A stretch of DNA of 64,000 nt from Rhabdochlamydiaceae bacterium (GTDB lineage: Bacteria; Chlamydiota; Chlamydiia; Chlamydiales; Rhabdochlamydiaceae). Positions 1 to 8,600 of the stretch are shown piece after piece. Location: positions 1 through 64,000 of the forward strand of contig JAIELY010000005.1 of assembly GCA_019752555.1 (NCBI GenBank), read 5' to 3'. The stretch's first letter is position 1. Each line of letters begins with the position of its first letter. The notes beneath the pieces are model-generated. The model made no database searches. It saw nothing but the letters and a program-made list of their open reading frames with translations, and was not told the DNA's origin. The position numbers were made by a program, and so were the translations under genes.

Positions 1-69
1 TTTAATCGCGGGAATCTATAACCTGGAGCTGGCGCACTGAATTTCGAAAGAGGTCTAATGCAGTGCGCA

Positions 70-828
70 TCACACAATCGAAGAGTACTGAAACACTGGA
101 GGATGCTGGAACATACCAGGAGGCACAGGATGGAGGGGATGCATTACCGGAGGATGCTGGATTCGAGGAGTCACGGGACGCCTCCGTACTGAAACAGGCG
201 CCAGAACAGGAACTGGTTTAGGCTCTGGGAAACGCTGCTGAACAATAATGCGCGCGCTCTTTAACATTGCCTGAGAAACGGGATAATTGCGAGAGAGTCT
301 CCCTGTCTCTGATGTCATAAAAATATCTGAGTAAGGAAACTGATTGGCAAGCTGCTTAATGACATGCTGAACCTGGAGCGCTGGATTCCAGTGTACATTC
401 TGAACAACCTGAAGCTGATTGAGGATACGCCCTTCTTTCATTTGCATCAGTTCAACATTCTTTTGCACTTGGGCATGAGAAACATTGTAGAACAATTCAG
501 TAGATCCTTTGAGCATGGCTTTATTCGCTAATTGACACACGATGCGATAGGCAGGATCTTTCTGAGCATCTTCTGTCGACATTGGGGCCCAAGCGTAGTG
601 ATTTAAATGCGCAGCCACCTCAGACAGGTGGACTTTTTTTGTCGCTAAATTTCCACATCCGAAGCATCTTAAAAAAAGCTGCCAGCATGAGACCTGATCC
701 CGAGAAAGCGTCACAATTTTAGGTCCATTGAAACCTGACAGCTCAACAGCAACAATCTGGTTGCCTAAATGACACTGTGCTAACGCTTGTCTTTCCGACA
801 AACTCATTTGATTAACAGATAATGACAT
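70..828 (-). CDS. Hypothetical protein with Pro-rich C-terminal tail
   Basis: I do not recognise this 252-residue protein. The first 200 residues look globular, with a Cys pair in CFGCGN near residue 57 and no signal peptide or membrane segment. The last 50 residues are a low-complexity tail rich in Pro, His, Val and Gln, with repeated HPP, HPV and VPP motifs, typical of a disordered linker or interaction segment. The ATG at 828 has a GAGG Shine-Dalgarno 6 nt upstream, which supports this start. The upstream 110 bp shared with the divergent dehydrogenase is very AT-rich. A secreted or effector role is only a guess from the composition. Confidence 0.7.
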   Translation of the reverse strand: MSLSVNQMSLSERQALAQCHLGNQIVAVELSGFNGPKIVTLSRDQVSCWQLFLRCFGCGNLATKKVHLSEVAAHLNHYAWAPMSTEDAQKDPAYRIVCQLANKAMLKGSTELFYNVSHAQVQKNVELMQMKEGRILNQLQVVQNVHWNPALQVQHVIKQLANQFPYSDIFMTSETGRLSRNYPVSQAMLKSARIIVQQRFPEPKPVPVLAPVSVRRRPVTPRIQHPPVMHPLHPVPPGMFQHPPVFQYSSIV

Positions 829-994
829 AAAAACCTCAATTTATAATAAAATTTCAAGAATAATAGCGAATTAGCAAATTAAATAAAACTAACAAATTAA
901 TTTAGCAAACAGCACTAATTATCAACATATCGCGTCGCTCTTGATGAAAAATAAAATTTTAATAAAGAGCCAAATGGCTTATATAATACGAAAT

Positions 995-1981
995 ATGCGT
1001 GCATTACTTTTAAAACAGCCTCGTACCCTCCTTGTTCTGGAGGAGATCCCCAAACCGACACCACAAACGGGAGAACTTCTCGTGAAGGTGCACGCTTGCG
1101 GCGTATGCCGCACTGACCTGCATGTGAAAGAGGGAGACCTTTCCTCTCCTAAACTTCCCCTCATTTTAGGACACGAGATTGTCGGCACCGTCGATGAGGT
1201 AGGACCTCAAGTTAAAGGCTTTAAAAAGGGAGATCGGGTCGGTATCCCTTGGCTGGGAAGCACCTGCGGGACCTGCACCCCTTGTTTAGAAAACCATGAA
1301 AATTTATGCGAGCAAGCGGAGTTTACTGGATACCAACTCCAAGGAGGCTTTGCAGAGTACACGACATGCAAAGCAGACTATGCGATCCCCTTAAGCACAT
1401 CACTTTCCGATGAGCATCTCGCACCCCTTCTTTGCGCTGGGATCATCGGTTACCGGGCCTATCGGAAAGCTGCGCCTAAAAAAACGCTCGGCCTCTATGG
1501 CTTTGGCGCAGCGGCACACCTACTCACTCAACTCGCAATTCACGAAGGGAAACAAGTCTATGCCTTTACCCGGGCCGGCGACGCAAAGGGGCAAGCCTTT
1601 GCAAAACAAATGGGCGCGGTATGGGCAGGAGATTCTACCACTGCCTCCCCTGTCCTTCTGGATGCAGCCATCCTTTTTGCCCCAGCGGGAGAACTCGTCC
1701 CCTTAGCATTAAAATCTCTAAAAAAAGGAGGGCGTTGCGTCTGCGGAGGAATCCATATGAGCGACATCCCCTCTTTTGCTTACAGCGACCTTTGGGGAGA
1801 AAAAGAGATCGTCTCTATCGCTAATTCAACAAGACAAGATGCAAATGAGTTTTTTAGTTTAGTGGCACAGTTTCCCATTCAGACAGAAATCACCGTCTAT
1901 CCGCTAGAAAAAGCAAATAATGCTTTGGAAGACCTGAAATCGGGGAAATTCCAGGGCGCTGCTGTAATTTCTATCCCCTGA
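995..1981 (+). CDS. Zinc-dependent alcohol dehydrogenase (MDR family)
   Basis: Cytosolic NAD(P)-dependent medium-chain dehydrogenase, oxidising alcohols or reducing aldehydes. Visible from Met995: catalytic zinc ligands C38 (in CGVCRTDLH), H60-E61 (GHE) and C147; structural zinc Cys C91, C94, C97 and C105; and a Rossmann glycine motif GFGAAA near residue 165. At 328 residues it matches the short adhP-like zinc alcohol dehydrogenases. The frame is open back to an ATG at 941, but family homology begins at MRALLLKQPR, so 995 is preferred; another ATG lies at 974 and no start has a strong RBS. Substrate is unknown. It stands 83 bp before an MFS carrier on the same strand. Confidence 0.87.
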   Translation: MRALLLKQPRTLLVLEEIPKPTPQTGELLVKVHACGVCRTDLHVKEGDLSSPKLPLILGHEIVGTVDEVGPQVKGFKKGDRVGIPWLGSTCGTCTPCLENHENLCEQAEFTGYQLQGGFAEYTTCKADYAIPLSTSLSDEHLAPLLCAGIIGYRAYRKAAPKKTLGLYGFGAAAHLLTQLAIHEGKQVYAFTRAGDAKGQAFAKQMGAVWAGDSTTASPVLLDAAILFAPAGELVPLALKSLKKGGRCVCGGIHMSDIPSFAYSDLWGEKEIVSIANSTRQDANEFFSLVAQFPIQTEITVYPLEKANNALEDLKSGKFQGAAVISIP

Positions 1982-2064
1982 TCTTAGGCAAAGTTCTTGC
2001 ATTTATTTATCCTCTACCTTTTGATAGTGGCAACAAACTTTAAAAAGTGGGTACAGAAGGGAAT

Positions 2065-3345
2065 ATGCAAAAATCAAAATTTTCACATTACCGCTGGTTC
2101 GTTACGAGTTTAGTTTTTTTCATCACCCTGGTCAATTTTATCGACCGATCGGCCATCTCGTTTGTGATCGAACCTCTCAAACAAGAATTTCACTTTTCTG
2201 ACACCCAATTTGGTCTTATCTTATCCGCCTTTGGCATTGGCTATGTCTTACTCACAGCTTTTGGAGGCTGGCTTGTCGACGTATGGGGATCGCGCAGCGT
2301 CTGGGCGATTGCCGCGATAGCCTGGTCTGTTTGCGTCGGTCTTTTGGGCTTTGCAACTGGATTTTGGAGCTTTATTTGGCTCAGGCTGATGCTTGGCTTT
2401 ACAGAAGGCCCTCATTTTCCTGCCCTCACCCGAACAGTTGGCAATTGGCTGCCTCCTGCTGAACAAGCGCGGGCTCTTTCTTTAGGGCTTGTTGCGATTC
2501 CCATCTCTGCAGTCATCGGCGCCCCTCTCACCTCGTACCTTGTGATCGATTTCGGATGGCGCACGATGTTTTTCGTCATCAGCGGCCTTGGAATCCTCTG
2601 GGGAGTCATTTGGTACTTTGTTTTTCATGACAAACCAGAAGAATCTCCGCATGTGGGTAAAGAAGAATTAGAATTAATTCGCACAGCGCGCATAAAGAAA
2701 GCAAAGAACGATGCTCCCGTCGACTGGAAATTTATTTTAACACACCCAACACTACTGGCAAATAACTTCGCATACTTCGCGTTTGGTTATATGCTCTTTT
2801 TTGCAACATTATGGCTGCCCGGGTATTTCCTTTCCCAGCACGGACTGAATCTAAAAAGCGTGGGATGGTATCTCACGATTCCATGGCTATGTGCAGCTGT
2901 TTTCATGAAAATTGGAGGCTTTCTCTCTGATTGGCTTTATAAAAAAACAGGAAGCTTAAGATATGCACGCTCCCACTTCATTTGGGCAAGCCAGCTGCTT
3001 GCAGCTGTTAGCTTTTTGGCACTTGGCTATACACACTCTCTTTCCATGTCAATTTTCTTCTTGAGCCTAGGACTGGGATTTGGATTTATGCCGCAACCTG
3101 CTTTTTTTAACACGAATATCGACGTCGCAAAGGAGCGCGCTGGCTCTTCTCAGGGCATTACATCGAGCTGTTTATCTCTTGCCGGGATCTTAGCTCCGAT
3201 GCTCACAGGTTGGATGATCGATTTAACAAAAAACTTTCAAGGCACCTTCCTTCTGCTCGCTGGAATCACAGGCCTTGCGGTGATCGTTGTGATCCTCTTC
3301 CACCACCCTGATCGAGAATACAATCACTCGATGTCTGCAAGCTAG
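2065..3345 (+). CDS. MFS transporter, anion:cation symporter (ACS)-like
   Basis: Inner-membrane 12-helix major facilitator. The N-terminal NFIDRSAIS and the loop 2-3 GGWLVDVWGSR (a form of the MFS motif A) resemble the ACS family of sugar-acid and organic-anion carriers such as hexuronate/glucarate permeases. The substrate cannot be read from the sequence. A GTG at 2047 extends the frame, but the ATG at 2065 has a GAAGG Shine-Dalgarno 5-6 nt upstream and is preferred (426 residues). It follows the alcohol dehydrogenase and is closed by a strong hairpin shared with convergent phoH. The family exchanges anions with protons or sodium; a scavenging role from the host cell is inferred. Confidence 0.86.
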   Translation: MQKSKFSHYRWFVTSLVFFITLVNFIDRSAISFVIEPLKQEFHFSDTQFGLILSAFGIGYVLLTAFGGWLVDVWGSRSVWAIAAIAWSVCVGLLGFATGFWSFIWLRLMLGFTEGPHFPALTRTVGNWLPPAEQARALSLGLVAIPISAVIGAPLTSYLVIDFGWRTMFFVISGLGILWGVIWYFVFHDKPEESPHVGKEELELIRTARIKKAKNDAPVDWKFILTHPTLLANNFAYFAFGYMLFFATLWLPGYFLSQHGLNLKSVGWYLTIPWLCAAVFMKIGGFLSDWLYKKTGSLRYARSHFIWASQLLAAVSFLALGYTHSLSMSIFFLSLGLGFGFMPQPAFFNTNIDVAKERAGSSQGITSSCLSLAGILAPMLTGWMIDLTKNFQGTFLLLAGITGLAVIVVILFHHPDREYNHSMSAS

Positions 3346-3350
3346 TCATG

Positions 3351-3381
3351 AAGGGGGCTCCTTCGCAAAAGGAGCCCCCTT
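3351..3381. terminator. Bidirectional hairpin between MFS gene and phoH
   Basis: A perfect 13-bp stem (AAGGGGGCTCCTT at 3351-3363 with its complement at 3369-3381) closes a 5-nt CGCAA loop. It sits between convergent genes, 5 bp after one stop and 10 bp before the other. The A/T ends of the stem supply a short U run on either transcript, so it can serve both strands. Confidence 0.85.
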
Positions 3382-3391
3382 AAGTAAGATT

Positions 3392-4705
3392 TCACAAGAT
3401 TTCCGCTGCAATGGCAGCAAGTTCTGAGCGCTCCGTCTTCTCAAGGAAAACATGCCCGTAGACAGGGAACTCTTTAAATTTCCCAACTGTAAAGGTCAAG
3501 GCATTGGAATCCTTATCCAAATAGGGATTATCGATTTGCGTAGGATCCCCTGTTAAAACCACTTTTGTCCCCTTGCCCGCTCGCGAAATGATCGTCTTCA
3601 CCTCATGGGGCGTTAGGTTTTGCGCCTCATCGATAATGATGTACATTTTTGGCAGTGAACGTCCACGGATGTAGGTAACAGCTTCCATTTCGATTTTCTT
3701 ACTTTCCATGATCCATTTCTGAGTTTCTGATCCATTGGACTCACCGCTTGTCGATTGGCATAAGAATTCTAAGTTATCATAGATTGGCTGCATCCAGTGA
3801 TAGAGTTTTTCTTCTTTCGAGCCCGGCAGATAGCCAATGTCTTTACCGAGAGGAACAATCGGCCGGCTGACAAGAATGCGAGAATAGACACCCTCATCAA
3901 AGACCTTGCGCAAACCTGCTGCAAGGGCCATCAACGTTTTTCCTGTTCCTGCAGGCCCGACAAGCGTAACGAGCTTCACATCATCGCGCAGCAATAGATC
4001 AAGCGCACATTTTTGCTCGAAATTTAACGGATGGATCCCCCAAATATCGCGCGTGAGCTTAAGTAATGGCTCTAATTTTTTTGTCAGAGGGTTGTACTTG
4101 CCAATGGCAGACGATTGTTCGACAGAGGTCAAAAGACAGTATTCATTCGGAAGCAGATTTCCCACTGAAAGTTCCAAAAATCCGTCTTTGTAAAACATGT
4201 CGATTTCTCGTTTGGGCACTTCCAAACGGCGAAACCCTCGGTATAGTTTATCGTAAGAGAATTTAAGATTTTCATAATCTTCCGCTTCTATTCCAATCGC
4301 TTCTGCTTTCACACGCATCACGAAATCTTTAGAAACGAGGACCACCTTTTGCCCCTCTTCGCGCAAACGATAGGCCACTGCAAGAATTTTATTCGTGTTG
4401 CGATCCAGTGGAAGAGGAAATGCATTTTTTTCGACATGTTTAATATCCACTTGGATCCGAACAACAATCCCATTTTCAATACGAACGCCTCGGTGCAAAT
4501 CCCCTGCATTGCGGTCTTTTAAACCATCGATAAAGCGCATCACATGGCGCGCATTTTTTCCAAGCTCATCCGATAAGCGCTTTAAACCATCTAATTCCTC
4601 GAGAACTATTAAAGGGATGACGACATCATTATCCCGAAATTTACCAATCGCATCAGGATCGTGCAACAAGACGTTCGTGTCGATGACAAATGTTTTTCGA
4701 TTCAC
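3392..4705 (-). CDS. phoH: PhoH family ATPase with N-terminal PIN domain
   Basis: 437 residues in two domains. Residues 1-140 form a PIN nuclease-like domain starting FVIDTNVLLHDP, with acidic residues D9 and E36-E37. Residues 230-437 form the PhoH P-loop ATPase, with Walker A GPAGTGKT at 250-257 and Walker B IIIDEAQN at 356-363. The PIN-PhoH (PhoH2) architecture is linked in other bacteria to RNA unwinding and cleavage; the chlamydial role is unknown. C. trachomatis CT015 is the likely orthologue, followed as here by a hypothetical gene and an SH3-domain gene, apart from the Rhs insertion. It is divergent from the SWIM gene, with about 240 bp between. Confidence 0.92.
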   Translation of the reverse strand: MNRKTFVIDTNVLLHDPDAIGKFRDNDVVIPLIVLEELDGLKRLSDELGKNARHVMRFIDGLKDRNAGDLHRGVRIENGIVVRIQVDIKHVEKNAFPLPLDRNTNKILAVAYRLREEGQKVVLVSKDFVMRVKAEAIGIEAEDYENLKFSYDKLYRGFRRLEVPKREIDMFYKDGFLELSVGNLLPNEYCLLTSVEQSSAIGKYNPLTKKLEPLLKLTRDIWGIHPLNFEQKCALDLLLRDDVKLVTLVGPAGTGKTLMALAAGLRKVFDEGVYSRILVSRPIVPLGKDIGYLPGSKEEKLYHWMQPIYDNLEFLCQSTSGESNGSETQKWIMESKKIEMEAVTYIRGRSLPKMYIIIDEAQNLTPHEVKTIISRAGKGTKVVLTGDPTQIDNPYLDKDSNALTFTVGKFKEFPVYGHVFLEKTERSELAAIAAEIL

Positions 4706-4859
4706 TGGGAGCCTCTATTTATATGTTCTTTGACGAAAATGCGGAGCATAATCGCAACCCATATGCCAACACAACCTTTTTTATTTAAACTCATAAACGC
4801 TTGAAAACAAATGGTTTAGATCAATAAATCAGCACTTGAAACAAACGTCTGCTAAATCG

Positions 4860-4889
4860 TTGACTGAAAAATTCTTTGTATGATATAAT
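4860..4889 (+). promoter_or_regulatory. Sigma70/sigma66-type promoter of the SWIM gene
   Basis: TTGACT at 4860-4865 and TATAAT at 4884-4889, with an 18-bp spacer. The -10 is a perfect match and the -35 matches 5 of 6. It lies 54 bp before the ATG at 4943. Confidence 0.75.
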
Positions 4890-4942
4890 TAGGGAAGTAA
4901 AAAATTAGGCTTCCCCATTTCTTTTAAGAAGGAGTTACTTAA

Positions 4943-5680
4943 ATGAGCGCTATAAGAATTAATGCCCATATCTTGAGTATCCCCCCCTATATTTCTGCTT
5001 CTTGGTCAAGCATTGCCTCTCTTCATGTAGAGCAGCAGGGAGCAAACCACATCCTTGTCGTGACTCTTCTTAATGGAAATTGCATTGAAGTTCCTGACTT
5101 ACAAGGCTCCCTACTGGAAACGGTTTTTTCTGCTCATGCAAAATTTTTGGAGCAAGACCAACCAGCAGCACAAAATAACTTTCCCCAAAAATCTCTGATG
5201 CAACCTGCAGAAATCACAAAACACTTTCTCTCTCTTGAAGCTCCTTCAAAATCCAACCTCGAATTTGAGCAATTCGGAGGCGTGCTGCAACACAATCCTG
5301 AACAAGCGGACACCCCTGATTTACCCATAGAGCTCATTAACAAGATCGCACAGCTCTCTCAGACAATCGGGATCGATGACCCCAATGCTCTTCCACAACC
5401 AGAGCCTCATTGCAATTGCGTTCACTGTCAAATTGCGAAAGCTATGCAAACGGGAATTAACAAAGAATCCAAGTCAGAAACCGAACTTTCAGAAGAAATT
5501 GTAACAGAGGAAGATCTCACCTTTAGATCTTGGGACATCGTTCAAAAAGACAAACAACTCTTTATTGTTTCAAATCCGATTGAAGCCAAGGAACAATACA
5601 CCGTCTTTCTTGGAGAACCGATGGGATGCACATGCGGAGAAAAACATTGCGAACACATCCGAGCGGTTCTCCACAGTTGA
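4943..5680 (+). CDS. SWIM-type zinc-finger protein (CT016-like position)
   Basis: 245-residue soluble protein with two Cys/His clusters. Residues 156-162 read HCNCVHC, and the C-terminus holds C229-x-C231-x4-C236-x-H238, which fits the SWIM zinc-finger signature CxCxnCxH used for DNA or protein contacts. The middle is acidic and polar. The start is secure: AAGGAG lies a few nt upstream of the ATG, behind a good promoter. It sits beside phoH, as the uncharacterised CT016 does in C. trachomatis, so orthology is inferred from position only. Its stop is 1 bp from the convergent Rhs stop, meaning the Rhs insertion ends directly against it. The cellular role is unknown. Confidence 0.82.
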   Translation: MSAIRINAHILSIPPYISASWSSIASLHVEQQGANHILVVTLLNGNCIEVPDLQGSLLETVFSAHAKFLEQDQPAAQNNFPQKSLMQPAEITKHFLSLEAPSKSNLEFEQFGGVLQHNPEQADTPDLPIELINKIAQLSQTIGIDDPNALPQPEPHCNCVHCQIAKAMQTGINKESKSETELSEEIVTEEDLTFRSWDIVQKDKQLFIVSNPIEAKEQYTVFLGEPMGCTCGEKHCEHIRAVLHS

Positions 5681-5681
5681 T

Positions 5682-8600
5682 TTAGGGGCTTCCCGCTTCT
5701 TCTAAAACACTTTCTGCGGTGGTTGAGGCTACCCAACCACCGATATCTGTATGTTGATGCCGTTTGGCAAAATACACAGGGCCCAGCTCTGCATCGATAC
5801 GCATCGAAGCAAAACTCCAGGGATTAAACAAAGACCCTTCCGAGGTCTCATACGAGCTTTGAGTCAATCTGGCATAATCCCGTCCATTTTCACGCCATTT
5901 TTTATTAATATTAATCAAACGACGAATATTTCCTTCTGCATCCAAGAGAGGAGCAAAAATATGTCCCTCGAGCTCTACTGAAATCGTATTCGGATAACGC
6001 TTGTAATCGCTAAGACCGAGCACTCTTAGATTCTTGAGCTCATCTAACTGGTTAAAAATCCCAATTTCATGCTGGCCATGATAGAGATAGTGCTCTTGGA
6101 GCGTCTCTTGCCATTGTTCATCAACAGATGTAAAAACCACCTTGCTCAAACGTCTCCCTAGAGGATCGTAGGTAAAGCTGACTTTTTTCGTTTCTGAGCT
6201 CACTTCGGTGACCCGATTAAGCGGATCATAAAGAAAACAAAACGTTTCAGTAGGTGTCTGAACGACAATTTGGTTTTTATTGAGATCATACGAGCATGCA
6301 CCCGCATCTACATTCAATAGTTCGTAGACATCGTTCATCTCAAGACTTTTGGCATGGTGCTGGGCTTTTGAAAGGGTAAAGGGATCAGAATTATTGTCCT
6401 CCACTAATCGGGGCAGCCTTTCGTAATACTGAAGATGCTCTGAACGATCAAGAGTTGGATTCATCAACTTCCCAGAAGGGTCGTATAGATACTCTTGTGA
6501 ATAAAAGGGACTTGCTATCGAAGCAATTTGCCCTTTAAGATCTGTGGTGTGAACAACATCTCCGATGTTTCCAATTAAACTTTCAGTAATAAGGTTTCCA
6601 TCCCAATCGTAATCTTTATATGTATGCATATAAAGAACGCCGCGAAGATTAGAAATGCGTGTAACAGCTCGTAAATGCAGAGGGTCGTAAGAATAGAGGA
6701 CCTCTCCTTGGGCAGCCATTTTTAAAGATAAAATCCGGTCGAATGCATCATAGGATTTTGCAACTGCAAATCCTTTTGGAAAATCTTCTTTGACGACATT
6801 GCCAAAAGGATCTAACTCCCGTTGAATACAAATCCCCTGATTTTCATCCCAAGCTTTTTTTAGATGGCCTAAGTAATTGTATTCGAAATAGTGATCGATT
6901 TGACCATCTGAAGAATTTAATCTTCTCACAAAGCCAAGCGGATGGTAGGTGTAATGCAACATGATTCCATCGGGAAGGGTTTTTGTCTGAATTTTGCCAG
7001 AAGGAGTATACGCATAAGAGATCACTCGCGGCTCTTTCCCCCCCCAAGCGCGGGTTAATGTTTCAATAAATCCATCGGGTGTATAGGTGTATTTTAAGGC
7101 TTGAATGTCCCGAAAGAGCTCTTTCTCGCAGACCTGATCCCTTCTGTATAATAGATTCCCTGCAGCATCCTGCCGCATCTCTCGGCAAGCCATGATGATC
7201 CCTTGAGAATTTTGCACTTCGATCCGAGTGGGCATTTGATGCGCATTAAACGTCTCAATCGTAGTAACCTGAGACGGATCGATCGTCTCTTTACGCAGGA
7301 CCCTTTGCCCAATCAAGTTCGTAAACTGCTCATCATAAATGACTTTTGTAACATGAGACTCTGCATCCCGATGCTCAATGAGCCTACCAAAGGAATCATA
7401 GGCAAAACCATCGACTGCGGCTTGTCCATGAATGTAACGGGTCACGCTCGCTTGATTTCCATCTTCATCATAACTATAACTTATTTTATACAGGGTATGG
7501 CCTAAAAGATTTTCCTTTCTCTCTTCAAGAACACGCCCTTCTTCATCTCTCATGAAATGAGTCACTAACGTATTTTCATCGTTATACTGGCAAATTGTGG
7601 CAAGCTCTCCGAAGGAATCATAGCGATATTCTGTGACTCTGCCGCAAAACTCCTCTCGAATTTTCCTTCCCGCGCCATCATATTCATACGTTTTGACATT
7701 GCCTTCCTTATCCGTTTCAGAAATGAGATTAAAGCCTCGGAAAGTGAACCTCTCCTGACAGAGCTCTTCTCCTTGATTTGAGACATATGTTTTCAGCACT
7801 ACCCTTCCCAAAACATCGCGTTTTGTGATCACTTTCAACCCATCTGGATCGGTATAGCTGAGCAATTGTCCATTTTTTTCATAGCGATACGATTCTGTTG
7901 CACCGGATGGATGCACGATTTCAGAGATCATGCCATATGCATTGTATCGATAACTTGTGACAAGCCCATTGGGATCTGTATGAGTTAATTCCCTACCCAA
8001 TGGGTCGTATGTCGACTCGACGGCAACTGAGAGCACTTGCCCATCCCCTGTTAACATCTGAGGGTAGTCTATTCGAATCGGTTTTGAAAGAAGCGAGTCA
8101 TAACTAAAATGGGTGCAGTTATTAAAATAATCGCTCGATTGAATCACTCGATCCTTAGAATCGTAGGCAAAACTGGAGGTGTGGAGAATTCCATCCGAAC
8201 CTCTTTCACGCTCTTCAATTAAACGTCCACGGGCATCATAACGCAGGCTCGTTTGCCTTATTTGAGAGGGCGGGGTTTTAAAATGAAGCCTTCCCTTGTG
8301 ATCATAAGCATAGGTTGCGCTTTGCCCCATTCTGTTGGTCTCGGAGAGTAAATCTCCTCGGGCATTGTAGGTTTTGCATAAGGCATAAACAAGCTGCTCT
8401 TTTGAATCGTAAACCTCTTCTTGAGAGATATTACCCCACTGATCATAGGTAAAATGATGTTTTTTTAATAAACGCTCTTCTCCGTTCTCTAAATACTTGT
8501 ATTCAACCCATTCAGGGAGGTGGAGAAAAGGGGGCTCTTGGCGAAGAGTAAACACTTTCTTACTTCTGTTTGACACATCGGATAGATCATTCCGATCTTC

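Noticed and set aside
58-200. Short ORF with AAAGAGG before an ATG on the + strand
   Set aside because: It is antisense to the Pro-rich tail of the gene at 70-828 and ends after about 45 codons.
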